Source of the DNA: Serripes groenlandicus
Lineage: Eukaryota > Mollusca > Bivalvia > Cardiida > Cardiidae
NCBI GenBank assembly: GCA_031761405.1
Contig: JASEVX010000008.1
Location: forward strand, 44,861,317 to 44,925,316
DNA: 64,000 nucleotides
Direction: 5' to 3'
The notes under the pieces were generated by a model that worked only from the letters and a program-made list of their open reading frames with translations, did no database searches and had not been told where the DNA came from. Of the stretch, positions 22,571 to 34,704 are shown one piece after another. A program made the position numbers and the translations under genes. Position 1 is the stretch's first letter. Each line of letters starts with the position of its first letter.

Positions 22571-24477
22571 TTTTTTTTGTTTTGTTTATATAACTTTATT
22601 TGCCACGTGCATAGATATGTGAAGGTCGTGGCCTCATACCATACATTAAATTTGTTTTAGTAGATCTATGTTAGAATATTAGGTTAATAGTATGAATCAA
22701 TAAATAGGGGGTCAAACTTATAAAAGGTTTTTAAGTTTTACACGTGTTAATAAAGCTATACATTTTTATGATGGGAAAAGGAAGCTTTAAAAGATAACAG
22801 AAAAACAAACAAACAAACAAACAAACAAACAAACAAACAAAAATAAAAACATGCATTTTTCTGTTTATAATACGAATATAAGTCTATATCAGAAGTTAAG
22901 AGTGGTTTTGTAACATATATCTTACTTGTCCAGCTTGCTTTATCTGATTCGGCTTGTCTTGTGGAATTGTAAATGTTCGAGTCTAAACGTAGTCGATTTA
23001 TTAGGCCATTATTTGAAGGTGTAATTTGTTTTGTTTTATAACGATTTATTTCTAAAAATAAGATGTCCAGTTTAAAGTTGTTTTTACAAAACCCCAAGAG
23101 TATTTCTGAGCTTGTTATGTGTATAGTTTGATCTAGTTCCCTAATCTTATGTAAAATCATTTGTAGTAAAGGTTTTACCTTTTCGCATTCATAGAACAGA
23201 TGTTTCTTCGTTTGATTCACAAAAAGAACACAAATTTGTTTCGACTAATTTCATTTTAAATAAGAGAGAATTTGTCGTTATTATTCTATGAACTATTCTT
23301 GTTTGAAACCATTGAATATAAGTGTCTTTTGTACATCTAAATATATTACCACTATATGTTATTTTCCAATCAATGTTGGAATTTGGATACAGAGAAGTCC
23401 ATTTGATCTGACTGGTAGGTACTTCTTGATTATGTATTAACGTATTATAGACATATTTATTAGTGTCTTTTTTAGTTAAAATTGGATTTAAATAGCAGTT
23501 AATGGAAGGGTTGTGAATTATCCGTTTTTAAAAGTTTGTCTTTGTAATGAAAACGTTAACTGTATTTATAAGTCCATAGATAGATAAAAAGTTTATTCTT
23601 TTACCAATACTGTTTTCTATAAATGTTAAACTTATAAAGTTGCCCTTTTCGTCTAATATATCTTTAACTAATCTAAATCCATTATCATACAATTCTAGTA
23701 TAAAGACATGTTTATAATTGACCTTAAAATTCTCATTAAAAAACAAAGGCATATTCGTTCCCATTCTTTGAGTTGCGATTTTTCAATAAACAAAATGTAC
23801 GACTTCGATCCAAAATTCATTTTTTATTGTTTTTGAAACTTGTAACTTCCTAAATTAAACAGTTTATTAACATCAAATACATTATTGACTACTTTATAGC
23901 ATTTATTATCTCCACAAGTGATTAAATTCTTCAGCCACTTTATTTTCATACTGTTTATATAACTTTTTACATCTATCATCAACATTTTTTTTTATTTTTG
24001 CTTTTCCATCCCATACAAAATCTAACAATATATCATTTAATTGTTTTATAAATTCGTTTGTAGGTGATGATAAACTTATAAACAAGTGTGAAAGTAGTGG
24101 TATTAATAGCGACTGTTATTAATGGGTTACTATGGGTGTTAAATTTCTTCTTTTCCAATAAGATTTAGTTTTAATTGAACGTGTACTGTATTTAAGTGAT
24201 CCAATCCAAATAACTTTATAGTTTTATCAAAATTAATTTTTAAACCGGACATTTTCGTAAAATTATTTATTATTTCTAAAACGTTATTTAACGAATTTTC
24301 AGAACCATCTAACATGAGAGTTGTGTCATCTGCAAATTGTGAAATAATGTATTCTTCGTCCTTAATCTTTATTCCTGAAATATTTTTACGGTTTCTTATT
24401 TTGCTGTTTAATTTCAGTACAAAGAATGAAAATTAAGCTGAAATTAGGTCTACAACCCCTTTTGACCGTGAAGAATT
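22571..24477 (-). mobile_element. 5'-truncated LINE fragment 2 (RT and C-terminus)
   Basis: The minus strand encodes a non-LTR reverse transcriptase relic: an RGCR-like motif and FILCTE at the truncated start (about 24470-24420), the catalytic QFADDTTLMLDGS near 24339-24301, SGLKINFDKT, then an FVWDGKAKIKK-like region near 24000 and a C-terminal HLFYECEKVKPLL motif near 23180. Frames are broken, with stops and shifts between these blocks. The 3' part includes a (TTTG)n run (22801-22841) and ends with an AATAAA signal and an A-rich tail (about 22571-22615, minus orientation). Compared with the right arm, about 0.85 kb of unit DNA (33090-33945) is missing where this LINE sits. Confidence 0.85.
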
Positions 24478-24785
24478 CTTCCAACCAATTATATTATCCT
24501 TTAACAGTTTACCTAATTTGAGTGTCGGCTTTGAAAACACTTGTAGAAAAAAACGTTAAGCACCTATGTTCGATGCATGGTTTATAAGTAACCCTTTGTT
24601 ACATGCAGATGCATTTTGACGCATCTGCGTCAGATGGTGTTTGTAAATGAGATTGTTCATAACGCAATTGTTCTCCTTTTGCCGCAATTGTTATGTTATG
24701 CTCCGGATCATACATTACATTGATGTTTAGAGTTGATACATACGTTTGCCCATATAGTTTGTTTCAAAGACGTCTAGCACATATT
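24478..24785 (-). repeat. Innermost left-arm segment (inverted)
   Basis: It matches 32800-33090 on the opposite strand: 'ccaaccaattatattatcctt', 'gtgtcggctttgaaaacactt', 'gcatctgcgtcagatggtgt' and 'atgctccggatcata'. It marks the inner edge of recognisable inverted homology on the left. Confidence 0.85.
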
Positions 24786-24790
24786 TTTAT

Positions 24791-24856
24791 CCCCCGCTTT
24801 TTCGAAGAAAAAAAGGGGGGTTATTAATTTCGGTTCTTCCGTCTGTCCGCCTGTCC

Positions 24857-24887
<31 letters not shown>

Positions 24888-25578
24888 ACACTTCGTTTCC
24901 GTGCAATAACTGCCACAAATGTGAACCGGTTTTTTTCAAACTTAGTAACAAGGTTAAATGCCTTAAGGGCTAGGCCAAGTTCGATCGTCACTTTCGGCGG
25001 ACTTTATTTAGTGGAGTTATGGCCCCTTGTTTAACAAAAAATGTCGTTTCATGCTGTTTCCGTGCAATAACTGCCACAAATGTGAACTGTTTTTTTTCAA
25101 ACTTGGTAACAAGGTTAAATGCCTTAAGGGCTAGGCCAAGTTCGATCGTCACTTTCGGCGGACTTTATTTGGTGGAGTTATGGCCCCTTATTTAACAAAA
25201 AATGTCGTTTCTTGCTGTTTCCGTGCAATAACTGCCACAAATGTGAACTGGTTTTTTTCAAACTTATTAACAAGGTTAAATGCCTTAAGGGCTAGGCCAA
25301 GTTTGATCGTCACTTTCGGCGGACTTTATTTGGTGGAGTTATGGCCCCTTATTTAACAAAAAATGTCGTTTCTTGCTGTTTCCGTGCAATAACTGCCACA
25401 AATGTGAACCGTTTTCTTTCAAACTTATTAACAAGGTTAAATGCCTTAAGGGCTAGGCCAAGTTTGATCGTCACTTTCGGCGGACTTTATTTGGTGAAGT
25501 TCTGGCCCCTCATTTAACAAAAAAAGTCGTTTCTTGCTGTTTCCGTGCAATAACTGCCACAAATGTGAACCGGTTTTT
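24791..25578 (+). mobile_element. Hairpin/array element, family D (CCCCCGC type)
   Basis: A hairpin at 24791-24821 (CCCCC GC TTTTTC GAA GAAAAA AA GGGGG) is followed by a (TCTG)n run (24841-24887) and five copies of a 161-bp monomer (GTGCAATAACTGCCACAAAT at 24901, 25062, 25223, 25384 and 25545). The spacing is constant at 161 bp. The fifth copy stops abruptly in its poly-T stretch where the family E element begins. It is non-coding. Confidence 0.85.
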
Positions 25579-26035
25579 ATACGACCGTTTCTTAAAAACG
25601 GTACGCATAATGGTCATGTCCCTCCCTCCGTCCGTCCGTCCGTCCGTTCGGGTTTTCCGCACTTTTTTCTTACATATTTTTGAGCTATTGAGCTGAAATT
25701 TTGTATAAGGCTTTGTAGTGATGTGTCACATATCAAGTTCATATTTCCTGGGATTTCGTCAATTTTTGAATGAGTTATGCCCCTTTTTGGACTTGGAATA
25801 TTTGTTTTCCGCACTTTTTTTCTACATGCTTTGATGTATTGAGCTGAAATTATGTATATGGCTTTGTAATCAAGTGTCACAGATCAAGTTCACATTTCCT
25901 CGAATTTCGTAAATTTTTTAATGAGTTATGCCCCTTTTTGGACTTAGAATATTGGTTTTCCGCACTTTTTTTTTGGTATGTGGCTTTGTAATCATGTGTC
26001 ACAGATCAAGTTCACATTTCCTGAGCGATTTCTCC
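25579..26035 (+). mobile_element. Hairpin/array element, family E (ACGACCG type), truncated
   Basis: It starts with a hairpin (ACCGTTT CTTA AAAACGGT, 25584-25602), then a (CCGT)n run (25624-25648), then about two and a half monomers of 150-156 bp that share 'ttttccgcactttttt', 'gatcaagttcacatttcct' and 'atgagttatgcccctttttg'. It merges into the polypurine tract at about 26036, so its far end is lost. It begins exactly in the poly-T of the family D monomer. Confidence 0.75.
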
Positions 26036-26039
26036 TGTT

Positions 26040-29000
26040 TTCAGAAGAAGGTTAAAAGTAGACAGAAGAAGAAGGTTAAAAGTAGATAGAAGAAGAAGGT
26101 TAAATGTAGAAAGAAGAAGAAGGTTAGAAGTAGACAGAAGATTAAAAGTAGACAGAAGAAGGTTAAACAAAAGTAGAAAGAAGAAGAAGGTTAAAAGTAG
26201 ACAGAAGAAGAAGGTTAAAAGTAGAAATAAGAAGAAGGTTTTAAAAAAAAAGTAGATAGAAGGTTAAAAGTAGACAGAAGAAGAAGGTTAAAGGTAGAAA
26301 GAAGAAGAAGGTTAAAAGTAGAAAGAAGAAGAAGGTTAAGAAAAAGTAGATAGAAGTAGATAGAAGAAGAAGGTTAAAAGTAGACAGAAGATTAAAAGTA
26401 GAAAGAAGAAGAAGGTTTAAAAAAAAAAGTAGAAAGAAGAAGAAGGTTAAAAGTAGAAAGAAGAAGAAAGTTAAAAAAAAGTAGATAGAAGAAGGTTAAA
26501 AGGAGAAAGAAGAAGGTTTTTAAAAAAAAGTAGACAGAAGAAGAAGGTTAAAAGTAGAAAGAAGAAGAAGATTAAAAGTAGAAAGAAGAAGAAAGTTAAA
26601 AGTAGAAAGAAGAAGAAAGTTAAAAGTAGAAAGAAGAAGAAGGTTAAAAGTAGAAAGAAGAAGAAGGTTAAAAAAAAAGTAGATAGAAGAAGAAGGTTAA
26701 AAAAAAGAGTAGATAGAAAAAGAAGGTTAAAAGTAGAAAGAAGAAGAAGGTTAAAAGTAGAAAGAAGAAGAAGGTTAAAAAAAAAAAGTAGATAGAAGAG
26801 GAAGGTTAAAAAAAAGTAGAAAGAAGAAGAAGAAAAAAAGTGAAGAGTAATAAAAAAAGAAGTGGAAGAGTAATAAAGTAAGAAGAAGAAGAAGAAGAAG
26901 TTGAAGACTAAGAAAGAAGAAGAAGAAGAAGTTGAAGACTAAGAAAGAAGAAGAAGAAGAAGTGGAAAAGGTTAAAAAAAAGTAGATAGAAGAAGAAGAA
27001 AAAAAGTGAAGAGTAAGAAAGAAGAAGAAGTGGAGTAAGAAAGAAGTGGAGTAAGAAAGAAGTGGAGTAAGAAAGAAGAAGTAGAGTAAGAAAAAAGTGG
27101 AGTAAGAAAGAAGAAGTGGAGTAAGAAAGAAGTGGAGTAAGAAAGAAGTGGAGTAAGAAAGCAGAAGTGGAGTAAGAAAGAAGAAGTGGAGTAAGAAAGA
27201 AGAAGAAGTGGAAGAGTAAGAAAAAAGAAGAAGTGGAAGAATAAGAAAAAAGAAGAAGAAGAAGTGGACTAAGAAAGAAGAAGTGGAATAAGAAAGAAGT
27301 AAGAAAGAAGAAGAAGAGGAAGAGTAAAAAAGAAGAAGAAGAAGAAGTGGACTAAGAAAGAAGAAGTGGAATAAGAAAGAAGTAAGAAAGAAGAAGAAGA
27401 GGAAGAGTAAAAAAGAAGAAGAAGAAGAAGAAGTAATTGAGTAAGAAAGAAGAAGATGAAGAAGTGGAAGAGTAAGAAAGAAGAAGAAGAAGAAGTGGAA
27501 AAGAAAGAAAGAAGAAGTGGAAAAGTGGAGTAAGAAAGAAGAAGAAAAAGAAGTGGAAGAGTAAGAAAGAAGAAGAAGAAGAAATGGAAGAGTAAAAAAG
27601 AAGAAGAAGTAATTGAGTAAGAAAGAAAAACTGGAAGAGTAAGAAAACAGAAGTGTTAGAAGAAGAAGTGGAAGAGTAAAAAAGAAGAAGAAGAAATGGA
27701 AGAGTAAAACAGAAGAAGAAGTAATTGAATAAGAAAGAAGAAGAACTGGAAGAGTAAGAAAGAAGAAAACGTGGAAGAGTAAAACAGAAGAAGAAGTAAT
27801 TGAGTAAGAAAGAAGAAAAGAAGAACCGGAAGAGTAAGAAAGAAGAAGTGGAAGAGTCAGAAAGAAGAAGAAGAAGAAGAAGTGGAAGAGTAAGAAAGAA
27901 GAAGAAGAAGTAGAAGAGTAAAAAAGAAGAATAAGAAATGGAAGAGTAAGAAAGAAGAAGTGGAAGAGTAAAAAAGAAGAAGAAGTTATTGAGTAAGAAA
28001 GAAGAAGAAGAAATGGAAGAGTAAAAAAGAAGAAGAAGAAGAACTGGAAGAGTAAGAAAGCAGAAGTGGAAGAGTAAGAAAGAAGAAGAAGTTGAAGACT
28101 AAGAAAGAAGAAAAAGAAGGAGAAGTTGAAGACTAAGAAAGAAGAAGAAGAAGTGGAAAAGAAAGAAAGAAGAAGAAGTGGAAGAGTGGAGTAAGAAAGA
28201 AGAAGAAGAAGAAGAACTGGAAGAGTAAGAAAGAAGAAGAAGAAGAAGTGGAGTAAGAATGAAGAAGAAAAAGAAGTGGAAGAGTAAGAAAGAAGAAGAA
28301 GAAGAAATGGAAGAGTAAAAAAGAAGAAGTAATTGAGTAAGAAAGAAAAACTGGAAGAGTAAGAAAACAGAAGTGTTAGAGTAAGAAAGAAGAAGTGGAA
28401 GAGTAAAAAAGAAGAAGAAGAAATGGAAGAGTAAAACAGAAGAAGAAGAAGAACTGGAAGAGTAAGAAAACATTAGTGTTAGAGTAAGAAAGAAGAAGAA
28501 GAAGTTGAAGACTAAGAAAGAAGAAGAAGTGGAAGAGTAAAAAAGAAGAAGAAGAAATGGAAGAGTAAAACAGAAGAAGAAGTAATTGAGTAAGAAAGAA
28601 GAAGAAGAAGAACTGGAAGAGTAAGAAAGAAGAGGTGGAAGAGTAAGAAAGAAGAAAAAGAAGAAGAAGTTGAAGAGTTAGAAAAAAGAAGAAGAAGAAG
28701 AAGTGGAATAAGAAAGAAGTAAGAAAGAAGAAGAAGAAGAAGTGGAAGAGTAAGAAAAAAGAAGTGGAAGAGTAAAAAAGAAGTGAAAGAGTAAAAAAGA
28801 AGAATAAGAAGTGGAAGAGTAAGAAAGAAGAAGTGGAAGAGTAAGAAAGAAGAAGAAGTGGAGTAAGAAAGAAGAAGAAGAAATGGAAGAGTAAAAAAGA
28901 AGAAGAAGTAATTGAGTAAGAAAGAAGAAGAAGCAGAAGTGTTAGAGTAAGAAAGAAGAAGAAGTTATTGAGCAAAAAAGAAGAAGAAGTAATTGAGTAA

Positions 29001-29291
29001 GAAAGAAGAAGAAGAAGAACTGGAAGAGTAAGAAAGAAGAAGTGGAAGAGTAAGAAAGAAGAAGAAGAAGAAGAAGAAGTTGAAGACTAAGAAATAAGAA
29101 GAAGTGGAAGAGTAAGAAAGAAGAAGAAGTAGAAGAGTAAGAAAGAAGAAGAAGAAGAAGAAGTTTAAGACTAAGAAATAAGAAGAAGTGGAAGAGTAAA
29201 AAAGAAGAAGAAGAAATGGAAGAGTAAAACAGAAGAAGAAGAAGAAGAAGAACTGGAAGAGTAATAAAGAAGAAGTGGAAGAGTAAGAAAG

Positions 29292-29322
<31 letters not shown>

Positions 29323-29872
29323 TGAAGACTAAGAAATAAGAAGAAGTGGAAGAGTAAGAAAGAAGAAGAAGAAGAAGAAGAGTAAGAAAGAAGAAGAAGA
29401 AGAAGAAGTTGAAGACTAAGAAATAAGAAGAAGTGGAAGAGTAAAAAAGAAGAAGAAGAAATGGAAGAGTAAAACAGAAGAAGAAGTAATTGAGTAAGAA
29501 AGAAGAAGAAGAAGAACTGGAAGAGTAAGAAAGAAGAAGAAGAAGTTGACGACTAAGAAAGAAGAAGAAGTGGAAGAGTAAGAAAGAAGAAGAAGTGGAA
29601 GAGTGGAGTAAGAAAGAAGAAGAAGAAGAAGAAGAAGTAATTGAGTAAGAAAGTAGAAGAAGAAGAAGACGAAGAACTGGAAGAGTAAGAAAGAAGAAGA
29701 AGAAGAACTGGAAGAGGAAGAAAGAAGAAGAAGAAGAAGTAAGAAAGAAGAAGAAGAAGAAGTGGAAGAGTAAGAAAGAAGAAGAAGAAGAAGTGAGGAG
29801 TAAGACAGAAGAAGAAGTGGAAGAGTAAGAAAGAAGAAGAAGAAGAAGTAAGAAAGAAGAAGATAATGGCAT
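26040..29872 (+). repeat. 3.8-kb GAA-rich polypurine tract
   Basis: The plus strand is almost all A and G, with isolated T and C. Two repeat dialects are visible: up to about 26830 the units look like 'agaagaaggttaaaagtaga', and after that they look like 'gaagtggaagagtaagaaag'. Long minus-strand frames of Ser, Phe and Leu are composition artefacts. Such homopurine/homopyrimidine mirror-like DNA is known to favour triplex (H-DNA) structures and is hard to replicate and assemble. It sits between the inverted arms. Confidence 0.95.
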
Positions 29873-30027
29873 GATTAAACATTCATGTGATTAATTTAAC
29901 AACACATTCAACAGCATTAGTCATCACGTTATATCCTAGTTAAACGAATAGTATACACGTAAGCTAATCTTTACTCGCTACAAAGCATGTCTTCGCGCTT
30001 TCCAAAATACTATCAAATGTGCTATTC

Positions 30028-30196
30028 CGGGCCGACACATTCCGTCTCGGGGGGATAAATGTATAGAGTAATGTCTCCTGACACAGAAAATCCACAGGAG
30101 GCGAAAAGTTTCTGTCCGGGTTAGCCTGCGCGACATGCTTAGGCTGATCCGGGTCGATACTTTACGCACAATGTTGGTTTTCTCGTGGGACGGCTC
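30028..30196 (-). mobile_element. MITE-like repeat, partial copy
   Basis: It carries the 'cattccgtctcgggggga' motif, 'agaaaatccacaggaggcga', GGCTGATCCGGGTCGATAC and the terminal 'gttggttttctcgtgggac' stretch with GGCTC. It is oriented like the right-hand copies. One end is missing. Confidence 0.75.
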
Positions 30197-30650
30197 AAGT
30201 ACTACTCAAACATATTAAAACATTGAGGGAAAGTATCGATTATTCTGTTTGAGACACCAATAGATTGCAACGGATTAGTTGAGATCGGAGTAATTCGGTA
30301 TTTTCAAAGGTGCACGTTTAGCCAATTTTATTTTAGGGGGCGACAGAAGAAATTGTTTTATTTTGACGTAATAGTATGTCATTTACTATTAAAATTAATA
30401 AAAATTAAAAAAATGTCATTTAAAAATAATGGTGAAAAAGGATAAATGCTCGTTATGGGCACCTTCTCTTTTAGCAACAATATGTTGAAATATTCAATAT
30501 TCTATTCAATAGTTATTTTTATCTAAATGTTTTCAACGTCGTCTGTTGCGGATTTGTTGTTTTAAAACAGAACAAGACATGTATACATTAACTGCCAAAT
30601 TCTAGTTGGTTTGCATTCTATGACCTTTCCGTGCTAAAAGTTACCAATCG

Positions 30651-30822
30651 GATTTTTAGAATAGTATAGGTTCAGATCAGTCCGTGCAGATATTCAGTTA
30701 ATCAAAATCTTCTCACCTCACAAATGTCTAAACATGCAATTGCAAATCATTCATGCAAAGTGTGTATCTAGATCAGACTGGGCGTATGCGCATGCTGGGT
30801 CGGACCTATACTCTTTCTAAAA
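30651..30822. mobile_element. Short inverted-repeat element
   Basis: The left end 'tttttagaatagtatagg' and right end 'cctatactctttctaaaag' are imperfect inverted repeats that bracket GATCAG-type dyads ('gatcagtccgtgca', 'gatcagactgggcg'). It looks like a relative of the GATCAG-bearing MITE with different ends. Confidence 0.55.
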
Positions 30823-31665
30823 GATGATGGGGAACCATTTGGCATGGACAGCCAAAGAATCTAGTAAAACTACATCTGGATCTTTGCTGTAAATGCCGAC
30901 TTTCCTTTATCGTTGCCGATATTTATATTAGCTAATTAAAGGAATGAAATGTTTTACCAACAACGGACGATACACAACACACGACGGACGACGTCCCACG
31001 GACGTCAAACGAGCCTTTATCAAAACGACCGACTTGCTGGTGTCAGAATACATGGATCAGAAGTACTGGTAACTTATCACGGAATAGTAGATATATCTTA
31101 AAAGTTGCTGAGAGGGTTGTAAAACATATTCAACCAGTCTATGGAAAAATATTATGTGACCAATGAAGATTTAGATCAGCCTGTGCATCAATAACATCTG
31201 ATTAAGATCTGCAGTGATCACATATTACTATAACATGGTAGTTAAAGGGCTGTGTCAATTTGTGTATAATCTGATAAGACGGAGCAAATGTACAGGCTGA
31301 TCTGAATCTTCATTGTCAGAGACTTGTATTTTTTTTGCATGGACGGATGCCTCCAGAAAGTTGTTTGGAAATGCTGATTTGAAGTGCAAAGTTTCATCTG
31401 AGAAAAATGACATTACAAAAATCGGAATAGAACGTTCGGTAAATAATAACCAACATAAAATCATACATTGCAAACGTATGTAAAATGAACTAAGAAGATG
31501 TTTCATAACCTGGATGTGCATTCTCTAACCATGCTTAATGTATTCTAATTCTAAATTATTTTGAAGCATATTCTAAAATTCCAAAGAAGCAACATTCCTG
31601 ATCGACTCACTCATCACGAATTAGCTAGTCAGAAATTGTGTTACTTCTTTCAAAGTCGTCAGTTT

Positions 31666-31812
31666 AATAGTTGCTGTTTGATGGAAACCTGATGCGACTT
31701 AAATAAAAGATTGTAAATAAATAATAAGAATTAGAAAGATTGGGGAAAAATTACAGGAGAAAGTCAATCTTTTATTTGAGTCGCATCAGGTTTCCATCAA
31801 ACAGCAACTATT
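31666..31812. repeat. 48-bp-arm hairpin
   Basis: Arms 31666-31713 and 31765-31812 are reverse complements with about one mismatch and are separated by a 51-bp loop. The left arm starts AATAGTTGCTGTTTGATGGA. The family F element starts 13 bp after the right arm. It could be a foldback element or a locally inverted duplication. Confidence 0.88.
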
Positions 31813-31825
31813 AGAAAGCATCTAT

Positions 31826-32073
31826 AACAAGCAAATTCAGAGAATTATGGTCCCCCGCCAGGGTCAAGGTCACAAAAATTGGTATTGATGGAAAGGGGTT
31901 GTCACAAGGAATACACATGTGAAATATGAAAGCAGTACCTATTACGGTTCAGAAGTTATGACCAAGGTTAAAGTTTTTGTGACAGCGTGACTGACGGACG
32001 GACTGACGGACTGACGGACTGACTGACGAATGAGAACTAATAGTCCCCACGCTTTCGCTAAAGCGGGGGACAA
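31826..32073 (-). mobile_element. Hairpin element, family F, copy 1
   Basis: About 248 bp starting AACAAGCAAATTCAGAGAAT and ending with a 29-nt hairpin (32043-32071; GTCCCC ... GCTTT CGCT AAAGC ... GGGGAC) and then AA. A (GACGGACT)n run lies just inside the hairpin. In the minus orientation the order is hairpin, microsatellite, body, as in families A-E, but there is no monomer array. Copies 2 and 3 are at 39557-39840 and 63223-63470. Confidence 0.85.
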
Positions 32074-34093
32074 TAACATGTAATAACCTCTATAAATGAA
32101 AGTATAATTGTTGAATAGAGATGAAAAAGGTGTAATTTATCCTTTTGCCACAATGTTTGCAAGGGCTGTCTTCTCAAGATGAATCGAAATGCGTCTGCAA
32201 TGGGAGACTTGTAAATTTGTTTTCACATGTGTAAGTCATGTTTTTTTGTTTTCTTTGATGTTTTTATTTGTAACGTAAATGCGACCAGTGGGTAGGTAGT
32301 CTTGTGAGTTTATGAATAAGCACAACCTATTTAGACTGCCCACTGTCCGGTTCGCATAGTATACACAATTACATGCATAGTTTGTCAAATAAAACTAGAG
32401 TTGTACTTAGTTGTCAATTTAACTTTAAAAGTTATTTTTTCTTCTTAAAGGAAAACTGCAACTTTTTTTAACAATTTTGAAATAGTCTAAGTTTATTTGG
32501 GACGAGTGTAGATCGAGATCAGGAATCAGGACATTCTGATTGCGATCTGCACAGTTCGCCAATTCGTTTCCCAACATGTAGACGCTTCCTGCAAACGACT
32601 TTGAAAATATGGTGTCAGAAGTAAACATTGCTTTCTCACAATGAGCAAATTCTACGTTTATCACAATGTTTTCAACTCTATTCAATAAGTATACATACAT
32701 CTTTTAAGATACACATCGTGTTTATGGTAGTCATCACTTGCACGTTTATTGTATGTGGGGAAGGGTTAAGAATTAAAATGTGTTCTCGAGATAATAAGAT
32801 AATATGATATAGAAAAATATATATGATCCGGAGCATAACAGTTGAAAACATTCTGGCAAAAGGAGAAAAGTTGTTTTATGAACAATCTCATTTCCCCATA
32901 ATATTTACAAACACCATCTGACGCAGATGCGTCAAAATGCATCTGCATGTAACAAAGGGTTACTTATTACCCATGCATCGAACATAGGTGCTTAACGGTT
33001 TTTTTCTACAAGTGTTTTCAAAGCCGACACTCAAATTAGGTAAACTGTTAAAGGATAATATAAATATAATTGGTTGGAAGAACTAATTAATTACCAAATT
33101 ACATTACTTTACAATTAAATAATAATTTCATTATCAAAGATATATTTTGTATTAATTTGGGAATCAACCATTTCATTTACATTTTCCCACATACAACAAA
33201 CCTATGCAACAATAGAGAACACATCAACACATGAAACCTTGATTATTAAATAGTTTAAAACATTCTGCCAAAGATAGAAATTGCTACGATTTTAGTTGGT
33301 TTTGTCCAAAGATATATTTGGGCCTATATAACATGCAGACGGACAGGACAGTAAAGGCTTTGGCGAGACTGTGCGGAAGCACTGGTTCGCCTGAGTCTTC
33401 ACTGTACGCAGATGCGGCTTATATACACACACAAGTTTGAGTACGAATGATGTCTAGTTTTCTCTCTCTTGTTAACTACCGCCTCCGTGGTGTCGTGTCC
33501 GCCTCGGGTCCAGAAGCTCGCGGGTTCTAAATTGTTTAATTTTGCGTAAAGCTCCTTTCAAAACACAACTCATCTCATCAGCTTTCTTAAATCACAGATG
33601 GAAGGTTATATACTGATGATATTATTGTTCATCCACTTGTTTATTCACAGAATCACAGAATCATATACTATTATTGTCTGTATATTTGTTTATTCACAGA
33701 ATCATATATGTCACATCACGGTTTTTTATAAAGTTCCGCTTGGTCCTAGACAACTCGACAGACAATATCCTGAAAAATACAGAAAATGATAGTACTTCTA
33801 ACCGAAAAATCTCCATAAAGTTGTAAATATTGTGGCCAAAGGAGAAATTGCTTATCATGAGCAATTTCCAACAATGTTTTCAAAAGTCGTCTGCTGCTTT
33901 TGCGTCAAAATGCGTCTGCAGGGTTAAAACGGCGAAGAGAACATATAACAGCAAACAAAACATTTGATGGTTTTGCTGATGATATAACTACCTTTTAAAA
34001 GGTTATTGACCAATCACATGTTACTGGGTTGTAAATATCACGACCCTTTGGAGTATAATACTCTTTAGTACAGATATCTGCTTTGAAAACAAG

Positions 34094-34348
34094 TTGAGAA
34101 AGGAAACAATTAATTTAGCGGTGCTCCAGGAATGCCAACCTTAGCGTAATTATCACATGTTTGAACAAATGCCAGACTACGCATTTATGCTAAGGATCCG
34201 AATGGATACTGCATGTACAAGTTGAAAAAGGAAATAAACAAATGCGCGGTGCTCCAGGAAAACGATCTTTAGCGTAATTATCACATGTGTGAACAAATGC
34301 CAGACTACGCATTTATGCTAAGGATCCGAATGGATACTGCATGTACAA
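34094..34348 (+). repeat. ~127-bp tandem duplication
   Basis: The block 'caagttgaaaaaggaaa' ... 'gcggtgctccagga' ... 'gccagactacgcatttatgc' ... 'ggatactgcatgtacaa' occurs twice in succession. The other units carry one copy, so this duplication is private to this arm. Confidence 0.85.
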
Positions 34349-34630
34349 TGCGTTTATTTAGTAATAAAAGCCTCTGGCCCTTTATACAAATTTACATATG
34401 CATAATAAGTTCATATGCGTCATATCACAGTGAAGGGATTCAAATATAGAACAGGTTCTGTACTTGATTATAAGCAACACACATTTATTAAACCAGGCCC
34501 ATATGACTAATTTTCGAACATTGTGGAACCATATAAGGCTGCCTGAATGAACAGACTGATATGGATCTTCACTGATCGCAAATTTTCTACGGTTGGTATT
34601 CGCGAAGCGTTGTCAAATTGTGTATAGTAG

Positions 34631-34704
34631 TGTCTGTTCAGTTGGTAACGACGAGTGTTACTTGTATCAATCAAGGGGTCGTGAGCTCGACCCTCGGCTA
34701 GGTC
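34631..34704 (+). repeat. tRNA-like segment C (plus)
   Basis: Same as 21870-21943 on the opposite strand, with one B-box difference (GAGCTCGACCCTCGG here). The acceptor stem is not convincing, so I do not call a functional tRNA. Confidence 0.6.

Larger units (their letters stand above)
29873..31665. other. Spacer between polypurine tract and right arm
   Basis: No host gene was recognised. It holds a MITE-like copy (30028-30196), a second inverted-repeat element (30651-30822) and a GACG-rich patch at 30960-31010. The rest is anonymous AT-rich sequence. Confidence 0.5.

Noticed and set aside
28099..29882. Long minus-strand frames rich in Ser, Phe and Leu
   Set aside because: They are translations of the GAA-rich polypurine tract; several frames are open at once and the residue content follows directly from the simple repeat.
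33598..33789. 63-codon frame with hydrophobic N-terminus
   Set aside because: It overlaps a local direct repeat ('tttattcacagaatca' twice), has no homology I recognise and no supporting context.
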